DNA of 64,000 bases, taken from the NCBI GenBank assembly GCA_017308575.1, contig JAFKEQ010000004.1:1-64000 (forward strand). Direction: 5' to 3'. Position numbers and translations under genes: made by a program. Below are positions 56,205 to 64,000 of the stretch, one piece after another. Source of the DNA: Afipia sp. Its GTDB lineage: Bacteria; Pseudomonadota; Alphaproteobacteria; Rhizobiales; Xanthobacteraceae. The notes beneath the pieces are model-generated. The model was not told where the DNA came from, ran no database searches, and saw only the letters and a list, made by a program, of their open reading frames with translations. Each line of letters starts with the position of its first letter. Position 1 is the first letter of the stretch.

Positions 56205-57623
56205 TCAGCGCGTCTCCGCGAATGCCGCGAGAATGCGCGCCCACGAGCGGATGCCCTTGTGGAAGCTCTTCAGATCGTACTTCTCGTTCGGGGAATGGAT
56301 GTTGTCATCTTCCAGACCGAAGCCGATCAGCACGGTGTCCAGCCCCAGCGTCTTCTTGAAATCCGCGACAATGGGAATCGACGCGCCTGAGCCGATCAAG
56401 AGCGCGTCCTTGCCCCATTCGTCGGTCAGCGCGCGCTTGGCGGCGGCCAGCGGCTTCATGCCCCAGTCCAGCGCGATGGCCGGCGCGCCGGCATGATCGA
56501 TGAACTCGGCGGTGCAATCCGCCGGCAGGCGCGACGTGACAAAATCGCGGAACGCCTTGCGGATCTTTTCGGGGTCCTGCCCTTCCACCAGACGGAATGA
56601 CACCTTCGCCGACGCATGCGCCGGGATCACGGTCTTGGAGCCCTCGCCGGTGTAGCCGCCAACGATCCCGTTGATGTCACAGGTCGGACGTGACGACACC
56701 TGCTCGATCAGCAGCCGATCCTTCTCACCGGCAGGCACCGACAATCCGATGGGCTTTAGGAAACTCTCGGGTGTCAGATTGAGACCCTTCCACTGCGCGA
56801 GAATATCCGGCGGCAAATCCTTCACGCCATCGTAGAAGCCCGGAATGGTGATACGGCCGCTGTCGTCGAAGATGCTGCCCAGAATACGCGTTAGCACGCG
56901 GATCGGATTCTGCGCGCCGCCGCCGAAAATGCCGGAATGCAGATCGCGGTTCGCCGCATGAATCTTCACTTCATCATAGACGAGGCCGCGCAGCGACGTG
57001 GTGATCGCAGGCGTGTTCTGGTCCCACATGCCGGTGTCGCAGACCAGAACGAAGTCGGCGGCGAGATCCTTCTTGTTCTTCTCCAGGAAGGGGCCGAAAT
57101 TCTTCGAGCCGATTTCCTCCTCGCCTTCAATCAGGATCGTGACATCCAGCGGCAACGATCCGTTGACCGCCTTCCACGCACGGCAGGCTTCGACGAAGGT
57201 CATCAACTGGCCTTTGTCGTCTTCCGCGCCGCGCGCGACGATGATCTTGCGGCCATCGGCATGGTCGGTCACCACGGGCTCGAACGGCGGACGATGCCAG
57301 AGGTTCAAGGGATCGACCGGCTGCACGTCGTAGTGGCCGTAGAACAGCACATGCGCGCCGTTGCCAGATTCCTTATCAAGGCCGACACCGTTGCTCTTGC
57401 CGACAATTGCGGGATGACCCGCGGTCGGGCGCACGTCCGTCGAAAAGCCGATGGACGCGATGTCGGCGGCGAGATGATCGGCCGCCTTCCGGCAATCATC
57501 GTTGAAAGCCGGATCGGCTGAGATCGACTTGATCCGCAGCAGCGTGAACAGGCGCTCAAGGCTGTTGTCGAAATCCTTGTCGATATGGTCGAGAACAGCG
57601 GACAGTTTTGACGTGGCAGACAT
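56205..57623 (-). CDS. M20-family dipeptidase (metallopeptidase)
   Basis: The 472-residue two-domain enzyme is a carnosinase/CNDP2-like zinc peptidase. Metal and catalytic residues are visible: His and Asp in LFYGHYDVQPVDP, the bridging Asp in GAEDDKGQLM, the general-base Glu and metal Glu in ILIEGEEEIGSKNF, an Asp in VCDTGMWDQN, and the C-terminal His in DNIHSPNEKY. The dimerisation lid is in the middle. The exact peptide substrate is unknown. Confidence 0.92.
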   Translation of the reverse strand: MSATSKLSAVLDHIDKDFDNSLERLFTLLRIKSISADPAFNDDCRKAADHLAADIASIGFSTDVRPTAGHPAIVGKSNGVGLDKESGNGAHVLFYGHYDVQPVDPLNLWHRPPFEPVVTDHADGRKIIVARGAEDDKGQLMTFVEACRAWKAVNGSLPLDVTILIEGEEEIGSKNFGPFLEKNKKDLAADFVLVCDTGMWDQNTPAITTSLRGLVYDEVKIHAANRDLHSGIFGGGAQNPIRVLTRILGSIFDDSGRITIPGFYDGVKDLPPDILAQWKGLNLTPESFLKPIGLSVPAGEKDRLLIEQVSSRPTCDINGIVGGYTGEGSKTVIPAHASAKVSFRLVEGQDPEKIRKAFRDFVTSRLPADCTAEFIDHAGAPAIALDWGMKPLAAAKRALTDEWGKDALLIGSGASIPIVADFKKTLGLDTVLIGFGLEDDNIHSPNEKYDLKSFHKGIRSWARILAAFAETR

Positions 57624-57668
57624 ACGGCTTCCTCAAGTCAGGAGAACGTGCGGCACTGACTGCGGCGA

Positions 57669-59294
57669 TCAACGCCGCAGCAATCCGCCGAGCGCATTGC
57701 GGACGATGGATCGGCCGATCGAGCCGCCCAATGAGCCACCCAGCGATTTGCCGAGATTGGCCGCGACATCGCCCGCGACCTTGTTGGTGACGGAGCGCGT
57801 GACATTGCGCGCGATGACCTGACCGGTCGAGAGCTTCCCGCGCGGCGTGTTGGTGCCGAAGATGGTCCCGACGATCGAGCCAAGCTGACCGAGAATGCCT
57901 CCTCCGCCGTCGGCGGTCGCTGCCGTTCCGGCCACCCGCTTTTGCAGGATTTCGTAGGCGGACTCTGAATCGATGGCCGTGTCGTATTTGCCCTTCACCG
58001 GGCTCGCCGCCATGATCGCCTTGCGCTCATCCGGCGTGATCGGCCCGATCCGCGCCGTCGGCGGGCGAACCATCACCCGCTCCACCATCGCCGGCGTGCC
58101 GTTGCCTTCAAGGAATGACACCAGCGCCTCGCCCTTGCCAAGCTCCGTGATGACCTGCGCGGTATCCAGCTTGGGGTTCGGACGGAATGTCTGCGCCGCC
58201 GCCTGCACCGCCTTCTGGTCGCGCGGGGTGAAAGCGCGCAGCGCATGCTGCACGCGGTTGCCGAGCTGGGCCAGAACCCGGTCAGGTACGTCGATGGGAT
58301 TTTGCGTCACGAAATAAACGCCGACGCCCTTGGAGCGGATCAGGCGCACCACCTGCTCGATCTTGTCCATCAAGGGCTTCGGCGCATCGTTGAAGAGCAG
58401 ATGCGCCTCATCGAAGAAGAACACCAGCTTCGGCTGCGGCGGATCCCCGACTTCGGGCAATTCCTCGAACAGTTCGGACAGCATCCACAGCAGGAAGGTC
58501 GCGTAGAGCTTCGGGCTCTGCATCAATTTGTCGGCGACGAGGATGTTGACCATGCCGCGACCGCTGGAGTCGGTCCGCATGAAGTCCTTCAGCTGAAGTG
58601 CGGGCTCGCCGAAGAACTTATCCGCGCCCTGGTTTTCCAGCACCAGCAACTGGCGCTGGATCGTTCCCACGGTCTGCTTGGAGACGTTTCCATATTGCGT
58701 GGTCAGTTCGTCGGCATGTTCGGCGATAAACGTCAGGATCGCGCGCAGATCCTTCATGTCGAGCAGCAGCAGCCCCTGCTCGTCCGCGACGCGGAAGGCA
58801 ATATTGAGCACGCCTTCCTGCACGTCATTGAGATCCATCATCCGCGACAGCAGAAGCGGCCCCATTTCGGAGACGGTGGCACGCACCGGATGGCCTTGCT
58901 CGCCGAAAACGTCCCAGAAAATTGTCGAGAACTGGTCCGGCTGAAAATCCAGCTTCATATCCTTGGCGCGGCTGAGAATGAAATCCTTCGCCTCGCCCAC
59001 TTCCGAGATGCCGGAGAGATCGCCCTTGATGTCGGCGGCGAAGACCGGCACGCCGGCGCGCGCAAATCCTTCGGCCATCACCTGAAGCGAGACGGTCTTG
59101 CCCGTACCGGTCGCACCGGTGACAAGGCCGTGGCGATTGGCCAGTCCGAGCGTCAGAAATGCGGGCTGCTCGCCCCTGCCGATGAAGATCGTCTTGTCGG
59201 TATCGGCAGAAGCAACGCCTGCGCCGGAAGCCGGAGCGGCCTTCTGGGCGGATGCGGTCTTGTCGGCAGTCGTCGTTGTCGTCTTCTTTGCCAT
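57669..59294 (-). CDS. HerA-like DUF853 ATPase
   Basis: The 541-residue protein has a P-loop [20 protein letters not shown] near residue 54, a Walker B in [14 protein letters not shown], and an arginine-containing [16 protein letters not shown] region, as in HerA/FtsK-type DNA-pumping ATPases of the DUF853 group. The C-terminus is Gly-rich ([13 protein letters not shown]). It probably acts as a ring on DNA; the role is unknown, and no NurA partner is adjacent. It lies upstream of the M20 gene on the same strand. Confidence 0.9.
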   Translation of the reverse strand: MAKKTTTTTADKTASAQKAAPASGAGVASADTDKTIFIGRGEQPAFLTLGLANRHGLVTGATGTGKTVSLQVMAEGFARAGVPVFAADIKGDLSGISEVGEAKDFILSRAKDMKLDFQPDQFSTIFWDVFGEQGHPVRATVSEMGPLLLSRMMDLNDVQEGVLNIAFRVADEQGLLLLDMKDLRAILTFIAEHADELTTQYGNVSKQTVGTIQRQLLVLENQGADKFFGEPALQLKDFMRTDSSGRGMVNILVADKLMQSPKLYATFLLWMLSELFEELPEVGDPPQPKLVFFFDEAHLLFNDAPKPLMDKIEQVVRLIRSKGVGVYFVTQNPIDVPDRVLAQLGNRVQHALRAFTPRDQKAVQAAAQTFRPNPKLDTAQVITELGKGEALVSFLEGNGTPAMVERVMVRPPTARIGPITPDERKAIMAASPVKGKYDTAIDSESAYEILQKRVAGTAATADGGGGILGQLGSIVGTIFGTNTPRGKLSTGQVIARNVTRSVTNKVAGDVAANLGKSLGGSLGGSIGRSIVRNALGGLLRR

Positions 59295-59759
59295 CTCTTT
59301 GTCTCTCGCAGGCCAAACGCGACGTGATGTCCGATCTTGCAGGCAGACAACAGCAGGTCAACCCGTTGGAACTACCGGCGCAGATCAATGCTGCCGTATC
59401 GCACCATATATATTGCCTCCGAAAGTGCCGCATGAGCGAATTCTTGATTTAACTCATCGATTTTTGACTTGCGCGGGCGCACATCACGGGGACGGAGGTG
59501 ACGCAATCGCGCCTTGCTCATCCATCAGAGACAGACCGCGCGCCTCACACAGCACTCGGATGCAGCAAGTTCCCACTGCAGCAATGGCAAACAGGATTAA
59601 AATTGGCCGTGACTCTTGCATCTCTGCAACACTTCGCGCGTGATCGCGCATATTGATGACCGCAAAAAGCCGCATCGCTTGTAATTCGCTTCGCACATGC
59701 TCAAGATGATTTTCATAACAACGACCCGGTAAAACAACCGGACGATAACGGGGCACTCT
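59295..59759. other. 465-bp intergenic region
   Basis: No supported gene is seen between the divergent HerA-like and DUF2267-like genes. A short minus-strand frame with one hydrophobic helix (PILILFAIAAVGTCC, 59484-59651) lacks a ribosome site and is not called. Promoter elements are not clear. Confidence 0.35.
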
Positions 59760-60125
59760 ATGGACGAGCTGATTGATCGGCTGGCCGCCAAGGCCGGCAT
59801 CGATAAGGCTGTCGCAGAAAAGACCGTGGGCGCCATTCTTGGATTCCTTCGAAAGGAAGGACCGGCAGACCAGGTTCAGGCTTTGATCGACCATATTCCG
59901 GGCGCGGAAGCAGCGATCAAGATCAGCGGCTCAGGCGGCGGACTTGCCAGCATGCTGGGCGGCGGCGTGATGGCGCTGGGAGCCAAGCTGATGGGGTTCG
60001 GACTTGGCATGAGCGACATTCAGACTGTCGCGCGTGAGCTTTTTCGTTTTGGCCGCGACAAGATCGGCGCTGATGGCATGAATGTCATCGTCGCTGAAAC
60101 GCCCGGCCTCTCGCAATTTGCATAA
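59760..60125 (+). CDS. Small DUF2267-like protein
   Basis: The 121-residue product begins MDELIDRLAAKAGIDKAVAE, followed by KTVGAILGFLRKEGP, and has a central Gly-rich hydrophobic stretch (GGGLASMLGGGVMALGAKLMGFGLG). It ends in VARELFRFGRDKIG. The N-terminal helix-turn-helix pattern resembles DUF2267/DUF2780-like domains; the family call is tentative. It is followed 19 bp later by the DUF4332 gene. Confidence 0.7.
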   Translation: MDELIDRLAAKAGIDKAVAEKTVGAILGFLRKEGPADQVQALIDHIPGAEAAIKISGSGGGLASMLGGGVMALGAKLMGFGLGMSDIQTVARELFRFGRDKIGADGMNVIVAETPGLSQFA

Positions 60126-60144
60126 TCATTTCATTCATCATCGC

Positions 60145-60567
60145 ATGTCCAATTCCGTTCCATCCTATCCCCTGTCGCATATCGAAGGCCTCGGCGTTCA
60201 GGCACAGGCGAAGCTCAAGGCAGAGGGCATTCGCACCACCGCCGGGCTGCTGGACAACGCCAGCACCGTGAAAGCCCGCAAGGCCCTGGCCGCGAAGACC
60301 GGTCTCAGCGAGCAGGACCTGCTGGCATGGGCCAACATCGCCGACTGCATGCGGATCAAGGGCATGGGCAAGGCCAAGGCCGAACTGATCCGCGCCGCGG
60401 GCGTGGTCACCGTGCGCGAATTCGCCCTGCGCAATCCCGAACGGCTGGCGCGCGCCATGCGGGAAGCCAACGACAAGCGGAAACTGGTCCGGGTCATGCC
60501 GTCGGACAAATCCGTCGCCGACCTGATCCAGCGCGCGCGCAAACTGCCGCTAAAAATTTCCTACTGA
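60145..60567 (+). CDS. DUF4332 helix-hairpin-helix protein
   Basis: The 140-residue product contains two helix-hairpin-helix motifs: IEGLGVQAQAKLKAEGIRTT near residue 11 and MRIKGMGKAKAELIRAAGV near residue 68. This pattern matches DUF4332, which probably binds DNA non-specifically. The ATG at 60145 is chosen; an earlier frame from 60082 overlaps the preceding gene. Function is unknown. Confidence 0.8.
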   Translation: MSNSVPSYPLSHIEGLGVQAQAKLKAEGIRTTAGLLDNASTVKARKALAAKTGLSEQDLLAWANIADCMRIKGMGKAKAELIRAAGVVTVREFALRNPERLARAMREANDKRKLVRVMPSDKSVADLIQRARKLPLKISY

Positions 60568-60692
60568 GCCGCCCACTCTTTAGCCGGGCAAAGGCTGAGC
60601 CCGCCTGCCCGGCATGATCTTGAACCATTCTTGGGCGACAGCCCCTCGCGCGGTCGCTTGACTCCCTTGCGGGGACCGCGCAAAGCCACGCC

Positions 60693-61550
60693 ATGATGGC
60701 TGCCCCGTCTCCTTCCGCGAATGCCGCTGCCGCACAGCATCATCCGGTGCTGCGGGCGATGCTCGCGCGCCCCTATCCGGCAGTCATGGGCGTGCTCAAC
60801 CTGACGCCGGACTCATTTTCCGACGGCGGCCAATTCACCTCGCCGGAGCGGGCGCTGGCACAGGCCCGGCGCATGATCGACGAAGGCGCGGATATTCTCG
60901 ATCTCGGGGCGGAATCGACCCGGCCCTATGGCTCGAAGCCCGTTTCCGCCGAAGATGAAGTCCAGCGGCTTGAAGCCATCCTGCCCGACGTCGTCAGCCT
61001 CGGCGTCCCCGTCTCCATCGATACGATGAAAGCCACAGTCGCCGCATGGGCCTTCGCAAACGGTGCGAAAATCGCCAACGACGTCTGGGGTCTGCAACGC
61101 GATCCGGATATGGCGCAGGTGATCGCCGAGTATGGCGTCCCGGTTGTGATCATGCACAACCGCGACAAGGCCGATCCTGCCATCGATATCGTGCAGGATA
61201 TGATCGCCTTCTTCACCCGCTCCCTCGATATCGCGGCCAAAGCCCATATCCCGGCGGAGCATATCGTGCTCGATCCCGGCATCGGCTTCGGCAAGACGCC
61301 CGAACAAAGCATGACGGCGCTGGCGCGGCTGGGCGAATTCAGCCGGTTCGGCCTGCCCCTGCTGGTCGGCGCGTCGCGCAAGCGCTTCATCGCGTCGGTG
61401 ATCCCGTCGGAGCCGCATCAGCGGCTGGGCGGCTCCATCGCCGCTCATATTCTGGCGGCACAAAACGGCGCCAGGATCATTCGCGCGCACGATGTCGCGG
61501 AAACAGTACAGGCCCTGCGCGTTGCAGCGGCAATCGAGGACAAGCGATGA
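60693..61550 (+). CDS. folP: Dihydropteroate synthase
   Basis: FolP joins p-aminobenzoate to the dihydropterin pyrophosphate, the target of sulphonamides. The 285-residue TIM barrel shows MGVLNLTPDSFSDGGQF, GADILDLGAESTRPYGSKPVS, PVSIDTMKATVA, VVIMHNRDK, DPGIGFGKTPEQSM and LLVGASRKRFI. Its stop overlaps the folB start (ATGA), so folP-folB-folK is a translation-coupled folate operon. Confidence 0.97.
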   Translation: MMAAPSPSANAAAAQHHPVLRAMLARPYPAVMGVLNLTPDSFSDGGQFTSPERALAQARRMIDEGADILDLGAESTRPYGSKPVSAEDEVQRLEAILPDVVSLGVPVSIDTMKATVAAWAFANGAKIANDVWGLQRDPDMAQVIAEYGVPVVIMHNRDKADPAIDIVQDMIAFFTRSLDIAAKAHIPAEHIVLDPGIGFGKTPEQSMTALARLGEFSRFGLPLLVGASRKRFIASVIPSEPHQRLGGSIAAHILAAQNGARIIRAHDVAETVQALRVAAAIEDKR

Positions 61551-61912
61551 GTGACACGATCTTCATCAAGGGCGTTCTGATCCACGCGCGGCACGGTCTT
61601 CTCGACCATGAGGCAGAAGTCGGCCAGCGCTTCGTGATCGATCTCGATCTGTCGATCGATCTTGCGGAGTCGTCCCGCACCGACAAGCTTTCCGACACGG
61701 TGTCCTATTCCGACGTGGTGGCCACCGCGACCGCGGCTTTCAAGGACCGCAACTATTATCTGCTGGAGCGCGCTGCGGGCGCCGTCGCGGAAGCCGTGCT
61801 GGCCGCCTTTGAGCGCATAAGTACGGTGACAGTGACCGTTCACAAGCCGCACGCACCGATCGCCGCCATCTTCGACGACGTCGGCGTCATCATCACGCGC
61901 ACGAGGTCCTGA
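61547..61912 (+). CDS. folB: Dihydroneopterin aldolase
   Basis: FolB cleaves dihydroneopterin to the hydroxymethyl-dihydropterin precursor of folate. The 121-residue product has IFIKGVLIHARHGLLDHEAEVGQRF (GVLIHARHG...E), the internal SYSDVVATATAAFKDRNYYLLERAAGAVAE with its Tyr and Glu, and VTVTVHKPHAPI. It starts inside the folP stop and abuts folK. Confidence 0.95.
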   Translation: MSDTIFIKGVLIHARHGLLDHEAEVGQRFVIDLDLSIDLAESSRTDKLSDTVSYSDVVATATAAFKDRNYYLLERAAGAVAEAVLAAFERISTVTVTVHKPHAPIAAIFDDVGVIITRTRS

Positions 61913-62404
61913 GTGGCAAGCGTCCTGATCGCGCTTGGCGGCAATGTCGGCGATGTGCGCGCCACCTTCACCAAGGCGATCGCCAATATCTGCGGCATGA
62001 CTCAGGCGGCCTTGACCGCCCGCTCCTCCGATTACCGGACGCCGCCTTGGGGCGACGAGCAGCAGGAGCCGTTCATCAACGCCTGCATCGAGATCGAAAC
62101 CGGCCTCGATCCGCATGCGCTGCTGTTCACCCTGCACAAGATCGAGAAGAAATTCGGCCGGGACCGCGCGCAGGAGCGGCACTGGGGGCCGCGCACGCTG
62201 GATCTCGACATCCTCGCCTATGACGACGTGCAACTGAACAAGCCCGAGCTTACTCTGCCGCACCCGCGCCTGTTCGAGCGGGCCTTCGTGCTGGTGCCGC
62301 TGGCCGAGATCGTGCCGGATCGTCTCATCGCGGGACAAACCCCGCACCAGGCCCTCGCCCGGCTCTCCGCTGATGGCATCGAACGCCTGCCTGATTTGCA
62401 ATAA
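61913..62404 (+). CDS. folK: 2-amino-4-hydroxy-6-hydroxymethyldihydropteridine diphosphokinase
   Basis: FolK pyrophosphorylates hydroxymethyl-dihydropterin for FolP. The 163-residue product begins VLIALGGNVGDVRATFTKAI, continues YRTPPWGDEQQEPFINACIEIE, and has the HPPK signature WGPRTLDLDILAYDD and LPHPRLFERAFVLVPLAEI. It starts with GTG directly after the folB stop. Confidence 0.97.
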   Translation: MASVLIALGGNVGDVRATFTKAIANICGMTQAALTARSSDYRTPPWGDEQQEPFINACIEIETGLDPHALLFTLHKIEKKFGRDRAQERHWGPRTLDLDILAYDDVQLNKPELTLPHPRLFERAFVLVPLAEIVPDRLIAGQTPHQALARLSADGIERLPDLQ

Positions 62405-62491
62405 ACGCCCAAAACAACCATTTGGCTTGTCCGCCGCCGCGTGGCATTTTCCGGTGAAATAAAAAGTTCGCACCGGGAGCTAACTAGCTGA

Positions 62492-64000
62492 ATGTCCACG
62501 ACAACCGACGATCTGCCGCTCGCGGCTGAGTTCCCGTCCGCCACTCGCGACGACTGGCGCAAGCTGGCCGAGAGCGTCCTGAAAGGCGCGCCGCTCGAGA
62601 AGCTGACGGGCAAAACCTATGACGGCCTGCGCATCGAGCCGATCTATGAGCGCGCCCGCGATGTTACCGCCATTCCGGCGCGCCCGGCGGCGAGCCCGTG
62701 GCAGATCATGCAGCGCGTGGATCATCCGGACGCAGCGACCGCTAACGCGCAGGCCCTGCACGATCTCGAAAACGGCGCAACCGGCCTGACGCTGGTTTTC
62801 GCCGGTGCCAACAGCGCGCGCGGCTACGGCCTGCCACCGACAAAGGAAGCCCTCGCGCGCGCACTCGACGGCGTTTACCTCGACGCAGGCATCGGCATCG
62901 AACTTGAGATCGGACTGCAATCGCGCGACATGGGCCAGCATGTCGCGGACCTGCTTGCCGCGCATAAAGTCTCGCCGACCAATGTCGATATCCGCTTCGG
63001 CCTCGATCCGATCGGTGGCAACGCTGTGCGGGGCGGCAGCCCCGGGAGTTGGGAATCCACCGCGAAGGTATTCGGCGAGAAGATCGCTACCCTCTCGAAG
63101 CTCGGCTTCCGTGGCCCGTTCGCGCCCGCCGACGGCCGCGTGATCCACGATGCCGGCGGCTCGGAAGCGCAGGAACTCGCTTATGTGCTCGCGGTCGGTG
63201 TCGCTTATCTACGCGCGCTCGACGCGGCGGGCATTCCGCTCGAAGACGCGCAGCGCATGATCTATGTCCGCCTCACTGCGGACGCCGATCAGTTCCTCAC
63301 CATGGCGAAATTCCGCGCGATGCGCCTGCTCTGGGCGCGGATCGAACAAAGCTGCGGGCTCACGCCGCGCCCGCTGTTCATCGCGGCTGATACCGCCTGG
63401 CGGATGCTGACCCAGCGCGACTCCGACGTGAACATGCTGCGCGCCACCATTGCCGCCTTCTCGGCAGGGCTTGGCGGCGCGAACAGCATCAACGTCCTTC
63501 CGCACACGCTGGCGCTTGGGCTGCCCGACGCTTTCGCGCGGCGCATCGCGCGCAACACCCAGCTTGTGCTGCTGGAAGAATCCAATCTCGCCAAGGTCTC
63601 CGATCCGGCCGCAGGCGCCGGCGGCATCGAGATGCTGACAAAACAGCTTTGCGACGCGGCGTGGACGCAGTTTCAGGAGATCGAAAAGGCGGGCGGCGCA
63701 TTCGCCGCGCTCGAACAAAACATCATTCAGGCCAAAGTGGCGGCCGTTCGTGCCGCGCGCGACGTCAATATCGCCAAGCGCAAGGATGTGCTGACCGGGG
63801 CCAGCGAATTCCCGAACCTGCATGAAAAAGTGCCGGAAGTGCTGGAGGCAAAGTCCGTCTCGCTGCCACCCGCCGACGCGCCCGCAGTCACGTTTCCGCC
63901 GCTCGCCCCCATCCGTCTTGCAATGGCCTTCGAGGCGCTGCGGGATTCGTCGGACCATATCCTGAAGGCATCCGGCACACGCCCGAAAGTCTTCCTCGCC
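62492..64000 (+). CDS. mutA: Methylmalonyl-CoA mutase small (beta) subunit, 5' part
   Basis: This is the non-catalytic subunit that partners the cobalamin-dependent methylmalonyl-CoA mutase in propionyl-CoA metabolism. 503 codons are present from the ATG at 62492 with no stop, and the frame continues past the window end. Family features are WRKLAESVLKGAPLEKLTGK near residue 22, TYDGLRIEPIYERA, FRAMRLLWARIEQSCG and the long barrel segment with INVLPHTLALGLP and RNTQLVLLEESNLAKVSDPA. A partner mutB is expected downstream. CACCGGGAGC lies about 12 nt upstream. Confidence 0.93.
   Translation, partial: MSTTTDDLPLAAEFPSATRDDWRKLAESVLKGAPLEKLTGKTYDGLRIEPIYERARDVTAIPARPAASPWQIMQRVDHPDAATANAQALHDLENGATGLTLVFAGANSARGYGLPPTKEALARALDGVYLDAGIGIELEIGLQSRDMGQHVADLLAAHKVSPTNVDIRFGLDPIGGNAVRGGSPGSWESTAKVFGEKIATLSKLGFRGPFAPADGRVIHDAGGSEAQELAYVLAVGVAYLRALDAAGIPLEDAQRMIYVRLTADADQFLTMAKFRAMRLLWARIEQSCGLTPRPLFIAADTAWRMLTQRDSDVNMLRATIAAFSAGLGGANSINVLPHTLALGLPDAFARRIARNTQLVLLEESNLAKVSDPAAGAGGIEMLTKQLCDAAWTQFQEIEKAGGAFAALEQNIIQAKVAAVRAARDVNIAKRKDVLTGASEFPNLHEKVPEVLEAKSVSLPPADAPAVTFPPLAPIRLAMAFEALRDSSDHILKASGTRPKVFLA

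Noticed and set aside
59484..59651. Short minus-strand frame with one hydrophobic helix
   Set aside because: It has no ribosome site or neighbour support and overlaps a likely promoter region.
1..64000. CRISPR array
   Set aside because: No regularly spaced direct repeats were seen; all repeats found are palindromic and isolated.

Overview
The window is GC-rich chromosomal DNA from an alphaproteobacterium of the order Hyphomicrobiales, most likely the Bradyrhizobium/Rhodopseudomonas/Afipia group (Nitrobacteraceae). The evidence is the gene order rpoZ-rsh-pdxJ-acpS-lepB-rnc-era-recO-parC, a Porin_2-type porin with an alphaproteobacterial N-terminus, a split gatC-gatA-gatB cluster, a pyrB/pseudo-pyrC pair, and intergenic palindromes of the kind scattered through these genomes. 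The genus is inferred. No rRNA, phage, transposase or CRISPR array was seen. Genes are densely packed and mostly housekeeping.

Layout. 1-2331: palindromic repeats, then mntH with a Mur-like operator and trmO. 2481-3686: an MFS exporter converging on parC. 3696-13966 (minus): a long block parC, recO, a small membrane protein, era, rnc, lepB, acpS, pdxJ, rsh and rpoZ, several pairs joined by ATGA overlaps. 14309-15801 (plus): a NYN-domain ribonuclease-like gene and a type 5 uracil-DNA glycosylase, separated by an unusual set of hairpins. 15798-18361 (minus): peroxiredoxin, smpB, mscL, dapA. 18555-21866 (plus): soluble lytic transglycosylase and an alpha/beta hydrolase. 22248-23753 (minus): porin with a strong terminator.

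24414-28617: tRNA-Ser(GCT), a TPR-GT41 (O-GlcNAc-transferase-like) gene of apparently lower GC, a Sel1-like small protein, and about 1.5 kb that is nearly empty apart from a 35-residue Lys/Ala histone-like gene. 28618-33625 (minus): gatB, a patatin lipoprotein, gatA, a 62-residue protein, gatC. 33860-43449: nitronate monooxygenase, a divergent MFS/LysR pair, ruvX, an AEC transporter, a CPBP protease, an AidB-like acyl-CoA dehydrogenase, a small membrane protein, a VanX-like dipeptidase and pyrB. 43588-48282: a dihydroorotase homologue that has lost metal ligands, plsY, dprA, and a divergent SDR/HxlR pair with two matching operators.

48524-54801 (plus): topA, rnr, a DUF983 protein and a NUDIX hydrolase. 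54918-56123: a TonB/TolA-like envelope protein and rpmG. 56205-59294 (minus): an M20 peptidase and a HerA-like ATPase. 59760-64000 (plus): DUF2267-like and DUF4332 proteins, folP-folB-folK, and the first 503 codons of the methylmalonyl-CoA mutase small subunit, cut by the window end.

The main themes are translation (gatCAB, smpB, era, rnc, rpmG, trmO, tRNA-Ser), the stringent response and transcription (rsh, rpoZ), DNA topology and repair (parC, topA, recO, ruvX, dprA, udg), envelope functions, and folate and pyrimidine synthesis. No complete new defence or mobile system is visible. The best leads are the HxlR/SDR dual operator, the hairpin cassette covering the udg start, the pseudo-dihydroorotase, the tiny histone-like gene in a long quiet region, and the GT41 gene beside a tRNA.
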